A DNA stretch of 64,000 nucleotides from Heyndrickxia acidicola (GCF_001636425.1 NZ_KV440953.1:4584001-4648000); one strand, 5' to 3'. Counted from the stretch's first letter, positions 21,837 through 30,819 are shown. Translations and numbers: made by a program. The notes: generated by a model not told the origin, from the sequence alone.

Positions 21837-22124
21837 AATTGATAGCCTTTAGTACATGCTGTTGTTCTTAGAAATAAACCCGTATTTTGTTTGTAACTGT
21901 GGCATCTTTTCGATTCACAAGTATACTGAATGTGGATTTTTAAGCATTTTTTTGTTTCAATTAGCAACAAAGTTTTTGATAAGAGCCTTAATCCAAATAC
22001 AATAAAGCTTACGAATGAGTCTGTAAAAATAATCCTTCTTTATGATTTTGCAGGCATCACTTTTGTTTCCTCTCATAAAGATAATCATAAACAAATCTTT
22101 ATTATTGTGAGAGGAGAAAAGGAC

Positions 22125-22427
22125 ATGGTGATAGTCGACCAGGTTTTCATTCGTGGCAATCCTTTTATTGCTACGACGGTTAGGCTGCCCAAGACAACCC
22201 TACTTACAGTTGCAGGCCTTAAGGGGTATATCATGTGCGGAGCATTGGATATTAGACTTTTGAATGAACGATTGAGCCATAGAAAGATTATTGCTGGCAG
22301 AGCCGTTGGTGTAACAACTATTGATGAGCTTCTGGATGCCCCTTTGGAATCGGTCACGAAGGAGGCAGAAAATCTCGGCATTATCCCGGGGATAAAGGGA
22401 AGGGAAGCTCTTTTAAAAATGCTGTAG
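22125..22427 (+). CDS. yunC: DUF1805 protein YunC
   Basis: A 100-residue protein of the YunC/DUF1805 family. It begins MVIVDQVFIRGNPFIATTVRLPKT, followed by a KGYIMCGALDIRLLNERL core and a C-terminal ESVTKEAENLGI. The fold is known for the B. subtilis protein, but no function is established. The ATG at 22125 follows GAGGAGAAAAGGAC. A longer frame opens upstream to 21930 without a ribosome site and should be ignored. Confidence 0.88.
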   Translation: MVIVDQVFIRGNPFIATTVRLPKTTLLTVAGLKGYIMCGALDIRLLNERLSHRKIIAGRAVGVTTIDELLDAPLESVTKEAENLGIIPGIKGREALLKML

Positions 22428-22510
22428 GAATACAGCTGAAAAAATAATCTTTTTTTGAGCTAATCCTTTTCTTACAAGCATACATATAGCTTGTAAGGAG
22501 GGGATTTTTC

Positions 22511-23284
22511 ATGCCCAAAATGCGTACAAGAAAATCCCGGCGAGGCCCTCTGCCGTTCAAATATGTTCTGTTGCTTTCCTTTTCCTTTTTTATTTTTTCA
22601 ACGCTGATAGGCTTATGGATTGTAGATAAGGCCATTAAACCGACCTTAATGAGCTTTGCAGAAACGGAAACGCAAAAAATTGCCTCTTTGGTTGTAAATA
22701 ATGCGGTCAATCAAAAAGCAACAACAGATTATAAGGACATGGTGACCATCTACCGCAATAATAACGGTGATATCACAGGAGTCACACAGAATTCTCCTGT
22801 CATTAACAAAGTAAAAACGGAAGTGACCAATCTCATATTGATTAATTTAAAGAAAGCTGAGGATGGAGACACAGCGGCTCTTGAAAACCTTACAAACCTT
22901 TCCGTCAACAATACACCAGAAAACAAACGAAAAGGAACGGTTTATTCGGTTCCTCTTGGTGAAGCAACAAAGGTAGCACTGCTGGGAAATTTAGGACCAA
23001 AAATACCGGTTCAATTCCACTTTGTGGGGGATGTAATACCAGATATTAAATATGACGTTGTACCTTCAGGCATTAATAACTCAAAAGTTTCGGTAATGAT
23101 GCACATTGAAGTGAATGTTCAGGTCATTGTTCCTTTTGAAACAGCTATGACCCATTATAAAGAAGATGTGCCAATCGGCGTGTTGGGATACTTTCCGGGT
23201 GAGGTGCCGCAGTATTTTAATGGCAGTGGAACAGGGGGTTCTCCAACGATTCAAATTCCGTCGAAGTCTAACACAGGGAAATAA
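22511..23284 (+). CDS. yunB: Sporulation protein YunB
   Basis: A 257-residue membrane-anchored protein. The N terminus is very basic, followed by a transmembrane segment at about residues 17-40 (FKYVLLLSFSFFIFSTLIGL), with the rest outside. The long outer domain includes PVQFHFVGDVIPDIKYDVVPSG split by turns. B. subtilis YunB is made in the mother cell under sigma-E and is needed for full sporulation; its exact role is unclear. AAGGAGGGG precedes the ATG. It converges with lytH, another sporulation gene. Confidence 0.88.
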   Translation: MPKMRTRKSRRGPLPFKYVLLLSFSFFIFSTLIGLWIVDKAIKPTLMSFAETETQKIASLVVNNAVNQKATTDYKDMVTIYRNNNGDITGVTQNSPVINKVKTEVTNLILINLKKAEDGDTAALENLTNLSVNNTPENKRKGTVYSVPLGEATKVALLGNLGPKIPVQFHFVGDVIPDIKYDVVPSGINNSKVSVMMHIEVNVQVIVPFETAMTHYKEDVPIGVLGYFPGEVPQYFNGSGTGGSPTIQIPSKSNTGK

Positions 23285-23286
23285 AG

Positions 23287-23314
23287 AAGCTTCGGCATAT
23301 GCCGAAGCTTTTTC
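23287..23314 (+). terminator. Terminator after yunB
   Basis: AAGCTTCGGCAT / ATGCCGAAGCTT perfect 12-base arms, then TTTTT. The palindrome could also serve transcripts arriving from lytH. Confidence 0.9.
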
Positions 23315-23359
23315 ATGCAGCTGCCCATTCTTTATCTTTTATCCTTTGACGGAGACTGC

Positions 23360-24352
23360 TTATTTCCTTTTCTTTTTTTCAAGAATTTCCCATGTTCTTA
23401 AATGCGGGTATGGATCAAAAGACCATTCCCTTTTTCCATTGTCCTTGTACATTCCATAATGGAGGTGAGGGGGAAACTTGCCAGATGTCCCAGGGGGACC
23501 GTATCCCGTGCTTCCGACTCCTCCGATTACCATACCGGGCTCCACGATTTGGCCAACCTTAAGCCCTTTGGAAAATCCGCTTAAATGTGCAAAATAATGA
23601 TAGGTATTATTGATATCACGGATACCGATTCTCCAGCCGCCGTATTTATTCCAGCCCTTCATTTCAATGATTCCATAGGTCGTAGCTTTAACCGGTACCC
23701 CATAATCTGCAAATATATCCGTACCTTCATGGACTCTCTTGCCGCCCCAGCCTCGTGAGTCGCCCCAGGTACTGCGATAGCTGTAGTTGGCACGCAGAGG
23801 AAGGGGAAATGCTTTTTGGTTTAAGTCAAGCTTCCCAAAATGCTGATAAAGTTTTGCTTTCTCCAAAATCAGTCCTACTGCTTTATCCCTTTTATAATAA
23901 TTCCAAAGAGCCATTCGGAAATGGTCGTCATCAATGCCGTAATTTAATATATAATGTGCAAAAGAAAAAAGAATATCTTCATCCTCTTTGAGGCTTGCTT
24001 TGCCGTCTCCATTCCCGTCTACACCCATTCCGTCAAAAATAAGGATGGAGAGGGGGTGGTCATCAAAGTGATTTGGATTCAGCCATCCCGACCACTTTTC
24101 AGGAGGAATATAAATGCCTGTTACCCCAGTGGGTTTTGGAAGGTCGGTTCTTGCCGATCTGAGGCTGCGCTCATAATGGTCTACCGCTGCAAGATAATAC
24201 CAAGGGATCTGGGTGGCAGCCTCCAAACTCTTATATAAATTCATTCTCGCCTGAAATATTTTTTGGTCACTCACCTCTGCCGCTTTGGCAAGAGAAGGGA
24301 TAAGAAAACATAAGATCAAGCTGAGAAAGCTTACCCGAATGATATGCAACAT
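23360..24352 (-). CDS. lytH: Sporulation cell-wall endopeptidase LytH (M23)
   Basis: A 330-residue secreted M23 metallopeptidase. LytH of B. subtilis is a sigma-K controlled L-Ala-D-Glu endopeptidase that leaves single L-Ala side chains in spore cortex. A signal peptide occupies residues 1-24 (cleavage after AKA). Zinc ligands are His208 and Asp212 (HEGTDIFADYG), with His256 and the HLH motif at 296-298. The N-terminal region 35-180 looks like a degenerate lytic-transglycosylase domain (IPWYYLAAVDHYERS) and contains a full EF-hand loop at 112-123. GGAGG lies at the right distance before the ATG. Confidence 0.88.
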   Translation of the reverse strand: MLHIIRVSFLSLILCFLIPSLAKAAEVSDQKIFQARMNLYKSLEAATQIPWYYLAAVDHYERSLRSARTDLPKPTGVTGIYIPPEKWSGWLNPNHFDDHPLSILIFDGMGVDGNGDGKASLKEDEDILFSFAHYILNYGIDDDHFRMALWNYYKRDKAVGLILEKAKLYQHFGKLDLNQKAFPLPLRANYSYRSTWGDSRGWGGKRVHEGTDIFADYGVPVKATTYGIIEMKGWNKYGGWRIGIRDINNTYHYFAHLSGFSKGLKVGQIVEPGMVIGGVGSTGYGPPGTSGKFPPHLHYGMYKDNGKREWSFDPYPHLRTWEILEKKKRK

Positions 24353-24519
24353 TCCGAGCCTCCTTTATGGTACTTGCCTGTGATTATTTTGTGTATGAAA
24401 GCCCTTTTCATAAATAAAAAATATTGGTAATAAAAAAGGTCCATTGCTTGTATAATGAGCGTTTAGTATGATAAAGTGAGAGCGGATACTTGACATAGAT
24501 TAAATATGGAGATGATATC

Positions 24520-25446
24520 ATGAAGAACAACCGGGATGAGTATTTACGCAAACCAGATTGGTTAAAAATAAAATTAAATACGAATGACAACTATACTGGC
24601 TTAAAGAAAATGATGAGAGAACAAAATTTACATACAGTCTGTGAAGAAGCAAAATGCCCAAATATTCATGAGTGCTGGGCCGTACGCCGCACAGCCACCT
24701 TTATGATCCTGGGGGATGTTTGTACACGTGCCTGCCGGTTCTGCGCTGTTAAAACCGGTCTTCCATCAGAGCTCGATTGGAAAGAACCTGAGCGTGTTGC
24801 TGATTCAGTTCAGCTAATGAACCTGAAACATGTGGTTATTACAATGGTAGCTCGAGATGACCTGAAGGATGGCGGATCAGCAGTATTTGCTGAGACTGTA
24901 AGGGCAATCAGACGGAAAAGCCCGTTTACTTCTATAGAGGTACTTCCTTCCGATATGGCGGGTGAGTATGAAAACCTAAAGACTTTAATGGACTCACGCC
25001 CGGACATATTAAATCATAATATCGAAACCGTAAAACGATTAACTCCAAGAGTACGCGCACGGGCAACATATGAGCGCTCCCTTGAATTCCTCCGACGTGC
25101 AAGAGAAATGCAGCCGGATATTCCTACAAAATCCAGCATTATGCTTGGATTAGGAGAGACAAAGGAAGAAATCATCGAGGCGATGGACGACCTTCGTGAA
25201 AATAATGTAGATATTTTAACGCTTGGACAGTATTTGCAGCCGTCTAAAAAGCATATTAAAGTACAAAAATATTATCATCCTGATGAATTTGCGGAGCTTC
25301 GTGAAATCGCTCTCCAAAAAGGCTTCAGCCACTGTGAAGCAGGTCCGCTTGTCCGTTCTTCCTATCATGCAGATGAACAGGTAAATGCGGCAGCAAAGGC
25401 TAAACAGGCGTTAGGTGAAGAAAAAGTCGTCCAAGAAGCAAACTAA
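24520..25446 (+). CDS. lipA: Lipoyl synthase
   Basis: Radical SAM enzyme that inserts two sulfur atoms into octanoyl groups on lipoyl domains, finishing lipoate synthesis. It has 308 residues. The auxiliary cluster ligands are Cys41, Cys46 and Cys52 ([12 protein letters not shown]); the radical-SAM cluster ligands are Cys68, Cys72 and Cys75 (CTRACRFC). The C-terminal RSSYHADE serine motif is present. It depends on Fe-S clusters from the suf operon and modifies GcvH, both encoded in this window. A TATAAT is visible at 24451, 69 bases before the ATG. Confidence 0.97.
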   Translation: MKNNRDEYLRKPDWLKIKLNTNDNYTGLKKMMREQNLHTVCEEAKCPNIHECWAVRRTATFMILGDVCTRACRFCAVKTGLPSELDWKEPERVADSVQLMNLKHVVITMVARDDLKDGGSAVFAETVRAIRRKSPFTSIEVLPSDMAGEYENLKTLMDSRPDILNHNIETVKRLTPRVRARATYERSLEFLRRAREMQPDIPTKSSIMLGLGETKEEIIEAMDDLRENNVDILTLGQYLQPSKKHIKVQKYYHPDEFAELREIALQKGFSHCEAGPLVRSSYHADEQVNAAAKAKQALGEEKVVQEAN

Positions 25447-25451
25447 GGAAA

Positions 25452-25479
25452 AACTGCGTCCAACGGGGCGCAGTTTTTT
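25452..25479 (+). terminator. Terminator after lipA
   Basis: AACTGCG / CGCAGTT stem, then TTTTTCC. Confidence 0.9.
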
Positions 25480-25499
25480 CCACCTATAATTAGGTGTTT

Positions 25500-25643
25500 T
25501 CGCTTTTCATTGTCTAGCTCCAGCGCCTATCAGCTAGCAGATTTCTACGTCTACTCCCTACGATAAGTCAACATCTAGTTTCCTTTATCTCAGTCGTAGA
25601 CTATGAAATCTGTACGCTGATGAGCAAGGCGCTTTCGCTTTTC
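25500..25643. repeat. Family A repeat, single copy
   Basis: A diverged copy that keeps the fold. The outer pair is ATCAGC with GCTGAT where other copies have ATCGGC with GCCGAT, and the inner arms are CAGATTTC and GAAATCTG, again perfectly paired. About 15 internal bases are missing compared with the copy at 151. The right end directly meets the stop codon of yutC. Confidence 0.85.
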
Positions 25644-25644
25644 T

Positions 25645-26382
25645 TTAGAGATTGCCGCTTTCTTTTTGTTTGCGGTAATCATTGGGGTCTGGGATTTTGC
25701 CATTCAATTCATTGGTAGCTTCACCATTTGCATTTTCGCCTGAAGACATTCTGCGTCCTTGAGGCGAGTTTTTTAGCATCATTTTTACCGTATTCTGAAT
25801 CATGGACTCTCGATTTGGTGATCGGCCATTCAAGGATGCTAGGTTTTCTACATTTCGCCTTAAAGCGGGATCATCTGTCACATACACATGGTACCAGCGT
25901 GGAACAACAGACATTGCTGTCCGCTTTACCTGGTCGGCAATATCAAAGCGAGCTTTTTTTCCTTTTGCTTTTGTCTGATATGCCACAAGCACCTCTTCGT
26001 CGGTAACAAGTGAAGCAGCATCATGAACGTCTGGCAAAGATACAGCCAATTTGCTGATGGTGTCTGCTACCTTTTCGCGATTAATCGTATAGATATCCTT
26101 ATTGTGGATATTACCACCCGATAGGGAATTTTTTACCTGGCGGACATAGCCAAATTCCTGTGATTGCTTTGCCTGAGTATCGACTTTATTAGGATTGAGA
26201 AGTTCCTCACGGTCATACTGGTTAATGGTATTGCCGCTTTTTATATAAATACCTGAATTTCCCGGGTCGATGGCAGCCTTATTGTTGTTTTTGGAACTGC
26301 AACCTGCCAGCAAAGCAAAGCACAGGATTGTTATAATGAGGAAGGAAAGATTTTTCGATTCCTTCATGGCACTTATTCTCAA
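25645..26382 (-). CDS. yutC: YhcN/YlaJ family sporulation lipoprotein (YutC)
   Basis: A 245-residue lipoprotein. It has an N-terminal hydrophobic signal and the lipobox LLAGC with the lipid cysteine near residue 28. The conserved core includes VADTISKLAVSLPDVHDAASLVTDEEVLVAYQ, split here by my reading, which is the YhcN/YlaJ domain found in spore-membrane and germination lipoproteins. Start choice is uncertain. The TTG at 26382 follows GGGGGTG with good spacing, a GTG at 26391 overlaps that site, and an ATG at 26367 gives a cleaner signal peptide but no site. Its stop is joined to a family A repeat. Confidence 0.82.
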   Translation of the reverse strand: MRISAMKESKNLSFLIITILCFALLAGCSSKNNNKAAIDPGNSGIYIKSGNTINQYDREELLNPNKVDTQAKQSQEFGYVRQVKNSLSGGNIHNKDIYTINREKVADTISKLAVSLPDVHDAASLVTDEEVLVAYQTKAKGKKARFDIADQVKRTAMSVVPRWYHVYVTDDPALRRNVENLASLNGRSPNRESMIQNTVKMMLKNSPQGRRMSSGENANGEATNELNGKIPDPNDYRKQKESGNL

Positions 26383-26539
26383 TGGAAACACCCCCTAGTG
26401 TTTAGAGTGCACTGGTATAATAATTTTTTTCTTAGTAATTGCTGGCGAATTCGTTATAATTTAAGAAGAAGGCTTTTCTAGGGGTTGTTCACAAACTAAA
26501 GATACAACCATTCGATTTTCGTCCTGTGAGGTGAAGGAA

Positions 26540-26809
26540 TTGATTACTGTTCAAAATCTGTCATACGAGATAGTGAAGGACTTTCGAGAAGGCTTTAATG
26601 AAGAAGCTTTCCGTGGGCGCTACAGTGATATACTGACAAAGTATGATTTCATTGTCGGGGACTGGGGATATGGCCAGTTAAGGCTTAAGGGTTTTTTCTC
26701 CGACCAGAATCCAAAGGCCACCTATGACACAAAAATAAGTACAATAAATGAATACTTATATGAATACTGTAATTTCGGGTGCGCTTACTTTGTTGTAAAA
26801 AAAATATAA
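26540..26809 (+). CDS. yutD: DUF1027 protein YutD
   Basis: An 89-residue protein of the YutD family. The core FDFIVGDWGYGQLRLKGFFSD is represented here by YDFIVGDWGYGQLRLKGF, followed by ATYDTKISTINEYLYEYC and NFGCAYFVVKK. The family is broadly conserved in Bacilli and has no proven function. TTG at 26540 follows TGAGGTGAAGG; a GTG at 26531 lies within that site. It is divergent from yutC and followed by a terminator. Confidence 0.85.
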   Translation: MITVQNLSYEIVKDFREGFNEEAFRGRYSDILTKYDFIVGDWGYGQLRLKGFFSDQNPKATYDTKISTINEYLYEYCNFGCAYFVVKKI

Positions 26810-26821
26810 TCTTTTTCATGG

Positions 26822-26850
26822 CCTGCATAAGATTTCTTGCAGGTTTTTTT
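26822..26850 (+). terminator. Terminator after yutD
   Basis: CCTGCA / TGCAGG stem with a ten-base loop, then TTTTTTT. A decayed family C fragment follows at about 26868-27010 (TTCCGCTCCAATCAAC, TTGACTTTCGCTCC); the 26851-27121 gap holds nothing else recognisable. Confidence 0.85.
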
Positions 26851-27121
26851 AAATTTGGCTTGTAAGGCTATCCCTGCAGGGAGGGCCCACCTTCCGCTCC
26901 AATCAACTCTGTCTTCAATTTGCCAGTGAGCTTTTTCTCAGATCTGAGTGTTGTTCTGTTCGTCCTGCTAGTTGACTTTCGCTCCAGGCACTCAAACCTT
27001 CATTTAAGAAGTCTCACGCATCCATTCAAATTATCATTTGATCCTTATCAAAATCTAAATATGAAAGGAGAGCCAAAAATATCAGCTCTCCCTGTTGAAA
27101 ATTCTTGAATAAAATTTTAAA

Positions 27122-27430
27122 TTAGTTGCTTTCGTCATAAGGGGGCTCCTGATTGACATTAGAGTCATCGTGCGTAGGGTGGGAGCCTGGAAATTCACGA
27201 GGAAGATCCTGGTGAAAAGATTTAAACTCATAATTAAATGCACTGTATGGCCGGTTTCCTTTTCTCCATTCGGATTTCCCCTTCACAGCCTCCTCAACTC
27301 CTCTCGGCGAACCATAAGGCCCTTCTGGGAAATCTTCTGGGATATAGAAATTCTTTTGGGTTTCTACAGTGGAAAAATCAGTATAGGGCATTTTTTCTTT
27401 GTCTTTGTTCTCGTATTTTTCGTCCGTCAT
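27122..27430 (-). CDS. Hypothetical cytosolic protein
   Basis: A 102-residue hydrophilic protein rich in Pro, Glu, Asp and Tyr, without membrane segments or cysteine. Notable pieces are YTDFSTVETQKNFYIPEDFPEG and NRPYSAFNYEFKSFHQDLP, and an acidic tail PTHDDSNVNQEPPYDESN. I recall similar short proteins annotated as cytosolic protein in Bacillaceae but cannot name a function. The reading is supported by AAAGGAG before the ATG and by codon-like composition. It lies between yutD and yutE, where B. subtilis has no such gene. Confidence 0.65.
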   Translation of the reverse strand: MTDEKYENKDKEKMPYTDFSTVETQKNFYIPEDFPEGPYGSPRGVEEAVKGKSEWRKGNRPYSAFNYEFKSFHQDLPREFPGSHPTHDDSNVNQEPPYDESN

Positions 27431-27556
27431 TTTAAACTCCTTTCTGGTCGTTTGTTGTTAGTATGGCATGATGTATTCTATCCATTCGTTTGGTAACGCT
27501 CTCAGCAGATATTATGGTAAAATAAGTTGTACAAGCCACAAGGAAGGGTGTAAGCC

Positions 27557-28000
27557 ATGTATTTTGTTGACCGTGAAAAAATCGAGAGAAATTTGCAATA
27601 TATGGAACATCAGCTGCACTTAATGGACAGCAGGGATAAATGGGAAACTGAACTGGAAAAGGCTGCTTTTGAAAGGCTGGCTCATACGATTATTGAATCT
27701 ATTCTGGATGTAGGAAATGCTATCATTGATGGATTTATTATGCGTGATCCTGGAAGCTATGAGGACATTATCGATATTTTGACAGATGAAAAGGTCATTA
27801 CACAGGAGATGTCCAAAGTGATAATGAAAACAGTCTCTTACAGGAAAGTTCTTGTACAGGACTATGCCGCTGTGAACTCCTCAGAATTAGTGGAGTCATT
27901 CCGCCGATTCAGAGAGGTGCTGTTATTATTTCCAAATAAGGTTCGCCTCTATTTAACCAATGAGCTTGGACCCGTCTCTGCTTTTAAAAACAATGATTGA
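27557..28000 (+). CDS. yutE: DUF86 / HepT-like protein YutE
   Basis: A 147-residue helical protein of the DUF86 family, related to HepT-type toxins. The characteristic RLAHTIIESILDVGNAIIDGFI segment occurs near residues 43-65. In the position of the HepT RNase motif Rx4HxY the sequence reads RKVLVQDY, with Gln in place of the catalytic His. No MntA-type nucleotidyltransferase partner is beside it. It is therefore unlikely to be an active toxin; YutE of B. subtilis appears to have the same change. AGGAAGGGTG precedes the ATG. Confidence 0.82.
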   Translation: MYFVDREKIERNLQYMEHQLHLMDSRDKWETELEKAAFERLAHTIIESILDVGNAIIDGFIMRDPGSYEDIIDILTDEKVITQEMSKVIMKTVSYRKVLVQDYAAVNSSELVESFRRFREVLLLFPNKVRLYLTNELGPVSAFKNND

Positions 28001-28110
28001 TTCACCAGGTTATGGCAAGAATAGGTAATAGCGAGGGAATAGAGGCATCCGTTCCTTTACATAAAATGGAGTGCTTTTTGAATCGGATGGATGAGAGAGG
28101 GATGCAGTAA

Positions 28111-28875
28111 ATGAAAAAGTATAAAGGGTATTTGATTGATTTAGATGGTACCATGTATAAAGGAAAAGAGAAAATTGATGCAGCCGGTGATTTTATAGAG
28201 CGCTTAAATCGCAAAGGAATTCCTTACCTGTTTGTAACCAATAATTCGTCTCGTACCCCTCTGCAGGTTGCTGAAAAATTATCAGGATTTGATATTCCGA
28301 CTAAAAAAGAACAGGTATTTACTACTTCAATGGCTACGGCTCAATTTATTTTTGATAGAAAGCAGGATGCTTCTGTTTATGTAATTGGAGAAGAAGGCAT
28401 TCAAACTGCCCTTAGAGAAAAAGGCTTCAGCATTACAGCAGACAAGCCTGATTTTGTTGTAGTTGGCATCGACCGCGAGCTCAATTACGAAAAGCTTGCC
28501 CTGGCATGTCTTGCTGTCCGCAGCGGAGCCGTTTTCATTTCTACGAATGCCGACATTGCGCTGCCAACCGAAAGGGGACTTCTGCCAGGCAATGGCTCCA
28601 TTACATCCGTTATTACCGTTTCAACGCAAACCCAGCCAATTTTTATTGGGAAGCCGGAGTCGATTATTATGGAACAAGCCCTTGCTTACCTGGGTACAAA
28701 AAAAGAAGAGACAATTATGGTGGGAGATTATTACGATACGGATATTTTAGCAGGGCTGAAAGCAGGGATGGATACCTTGCTTGTTCATACAGGCGTAACT
28801 ACAAGAGAAATCCTGGCGGAGATGGATCAAAAGCCTACCTATGCCATTGATTCACTTGATGAGTGGGATGTGTAA
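28111..28875 (+). CDS. yutF: HAD-superfamily phosphatase, NagD/YutF type
   Basis: A 254-residue cytosolic HAD phosphatase of the NagD/p-nitrophenyl phosphatase-like branch. Motif I is DLDGTMYKGK with Asp10 and Asp12, motif II is FVTNNSSRTP, and the C-terminal motif is MVGDYYDTDILAGLKAGMDTLLV, split by my reading. A type IIA cap domain lies between. Substrate is not defined, though family members act on small phosphate esters and nucleotides. GAGAGAGGGATG precedes the start by a suitable distance. It is followed by a symmetric terminator. Confidence 0.9.
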   Translation: MKKYKGYLIDLDGTMYKGKEKIDAAGDFIERLNRKGIPYLFVTNNSSRTPLQVAEKLSGFDIPTKKEQVFTTSMATAQFIFDRKQDASVYVIGEEGIQTALREKGFSITADKPDFVVVGIDRELNYEKLALACLAVRSGAVFISTNADIALPTERGLLPGNGSITSVITVSTQTQPIFIGKPESIIMEQALAYLGTKKEETIMVGDYYDTDILAGLKAGMDTLLVHTGVTTREILAEMDQKPTYAIDSLDEWDV

Positions 28876-28915
28876 AATCGAAGCAATAGCACGAGACAAA
28901 AAGGATATCTCCAAT

Positions 28916-28950
28916 AAAAAGTCATGCTGTACAAACCAGCATGACTTTTT
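28916..28950. terminator. Symmetric terminator after yutF
   Basis: AAAAAGTCATGCTG / CAGCATGACTTTTT 14-base arms with a seven-base loop. The A-run and T-run make it usable on both strands. The 28951-29087 segment carries a short start-stop frame of 36 codons at 28952 that I could not support as a gene. Confidence 0.9.
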
Positions 28951-29087
28951 AGGATGTTCAAGGAGGTCGATTTATTTGATTTCAAACATCCAAGTGGCAT
29001 AGGAAAAGTGCCAACAGGGTTGAGAAAAGTGGATCTGCCTCCAATTAACAGGACCTTCACATAAGAATCCTTTTTTCATCCGTTATC

Positions 29088-29588
29088 TTATCCATTCGGG
29101 GAAGCACGATGAGCCAGTCGGCTAGAAGCCGCAGCGGCTATGGCCCCCACAATATCATCCAGGAAGGTGTGGCAGGAGCCACTGGAATGGTCATTTAATT
29201 TTTTCAGGATGCCATGCTTCATTTTGTCAATATAGCCATAGTTAGTAAAGCCGATGGATCCGTAAACATTCACAATCGACAGCGCCAAGATTTCATCAAC
29301 ACCATACAAGCTTTCGTCTTCTTCGATGATGGCTTGCAGCGGCTGTTCCAACAGCCCTTTTTCAGCTAAAATATCAAGCTGTATTCCGGTCAGAATGGCA
29401 TTTTGAACCTCACGTTTAGAAATAACGCGTTGAATATTCTCTATGCACTCCTCCATTTTTAAATTGGGGTGGTATTTTTTTTGGAGAAACATAACGAGCT
29501 CCCCAATATCCTCAATCTCTACTCCCCGTTCCTTCAGCCATCTTCTTGCAGTTTGTTCTGATACAGAAATGGTTGGTTCCTTCTCCAT
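29088..29588 (-). CDS. yutG: Phosphatidylglycerophosphatase A-like protein YutG
   Basis: A 166-residue protein of the YutG/PgpA-related family. The recognisable core is ILTGIQLDILAEKGLLEQPLQ and ESLYGVDEILALSIVNVYGSIG, followed by GSCHTFLDDIVGAIAAAASS, a pattern shared with PgpA. It lacks the membrane helices of true PgpA and has a helical N-terminal part with ISVSEQTARRWLKERGVEIEDI. It could act on lipid phosphate or have lost activity. AAAGGTGAAAACGTA precedes the ATG. Confidence 0.82.
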   Translation of the reverse strand: MEKEPTISVSEQTARRWLKERGVEIEDIGELVMFLQKKYHPNLKMEECIENIQRVISKREVQNAILTGIQLDILAEKGLLEQPLQAIIEEDESLYGVDEILALSIVNVYGSIGFTNYGYIDKMKHGILKKLNDHSSGSCHTFLDDIVGAIAAAASSRLAHRASPNG

Positions 29589-29808
29589 TACGTTTTCACC
29601 TTTTCCAAAGTATTTTTATCAAGAGAATATATTATTTCAGTTTTTCCTTTTTAATACCTTTATTGTTGCCTTATCTTCATGTTTTTAATATTTCTAGAAA
29701 ATAAACAAATATCATGTTCTGATACATATATATGACAATAAGGCGAAGAAAGGGAATCTTTTTAGGAGGATTTTCTGACGGATGCACAGGAGAAGGGAGG
29801 AGAAGGCT

Positions 29809-30819
29809 ATGGCGGTGGATATTTTAAAAGAATATTTTGGCCTTAAATCTGAACGATCCTTTATGGATGGAAATTACAGCAGGTTTATTCGAAGGGATAA
29901 AATTTACACCCTTGTAGGGGTAACAGACATAAAGGAAGATGTGCTTGTAGAGTTGTATGAGATGTCAGAGCATTTAGCCTCCGAAGGCGACCGGTATGTA
30001 TCGACTTTCTATCCTTCTAAGGACAAAAAGTTCCTTGTTACACATGAAGACGAGGATTTTGTCCTCTTGGAGAATAATATAATAGAAGCTCCTAAATCAG
30101 CAAAAGAAGGGAGGAAGCTGGCGCGCTTCCATGCAAGGGGGAGAAGCATTTCAAAACAGATCAAGGCAGCGGCAAGCATAGGAGAATGGAAGAATTACTG
30201 GGAAAAAAGACTTGAACAAATAGAAATGGTCTGGGTGCAGCAAATGCAGGACCAATCAGATGTTGAGTTTCACAGGGTATTTGTGGAGTCATTTCCTTAT
30301 TACCTCGGGTTATGCGAAAATGCTATCCAATACTTAGTGGACACAGAGCTCGATGAAGAGCCTTACGAATATGACACCGGGACGGTTTGCCATGAGAGGT
30401 TTTATAAAGGGGCATGGGGAAGTGAAGTTTGGATACACAATCCTTTTGATTGGGTCTTTGACCACAGCAGCAGGGATATAGCGGAGTGGATACGCGATCA
30501 ATATTTTAAAAATAAGCGAACTTTTCAGCCGGAGATTCAAGGATTTTTGAAGGATTATCAAACAGTAACACCGTTATCGCCATTTTCTATGCGGCTTATC
30601 TTTGCCCGATTGCTTTTCCCATTGCACTATTTCACATGTGTAGAAGAGTACTATTTGGTTGGAGGAGAAAGCTCAAGATTTCAGCTGGAAGACCAAATAC
30701 GCGGAATTGTCCGGCAGGCAAAGGATTATGAGGTTTTTTTAAAACACTTTTATGAAATGGCGGAGGTTCCTGCGAGAAGGTTGAACATTCCTGAAATTGA
30801 GTGGCTGGGACGGCCTTAA
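29809..30819 (+). CDS. yutH: Spore coat protein YutH
   Basis: A 336-residue protein of the CotS/YutH aminoglycoside-phosphotransferase-like fold. These are assembled in the spore coat and lack clear kinase residues. Segments of note are KKFLVTHEDEDFVLLENN at the lobe junction, CHERFYKGAWGSEVWIHNPFDWVFDHSSRDIAEWIRD in the position of the catalytic loop, and MRLIFARLLFPLHYFTCVEEYY. The ATG at 29809 follows AGGGAGGAGAAGG; an upstream ATG at 29782 is less well placed. It converges with the nifU-like gene. Confidence 0.85.
   Translation: MAVDILKEYFGLKSERSFMDGNYSRFIRRDKIYTLVGVTDIKEDVLVELYEMSEHLASEGDRYVSTFYPSKDKKFLVTHEDEDFVLLENNIIEAPKSAKEGRKLARFHARGRSISKQIKAAASIGEWKNYWEKRLEQIEMVWVQQMQDQSDVEFHRVFVESFPYYLGLCENAIQYLVDTELDEEPYEYDTGTVCHERFYKGAWGSEVWIHNPFDWVFDHSSRDIAEWIRDQYFKNKRTFQPEIQGFLKDYQTVTPLSPFSMRLIFARLLFPLHYFTCVEEYYLVGGESSRFQLEDQIRGIVRQAKDYEVFLKHFYEMAEVPARRLNIPEIEWLGRP

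Noticed and set aside
21930-22124. N-terminal extension of YunC
   Set aside because: No ribosome site upstream; the ATG at 22125 fits the family length and follows GAGGAG.
26920-27108. Plus-strand 62-codon frame
   Set aside because: It translates a decayed family C fragment and lacks a ribosome site.
28952-29062. Plus-strand 36-codon frame starting ATGTTCAAGGAG
   Set aside because: It starts directly behind a terminator, lacks a ribosome site and has no family resemblance.
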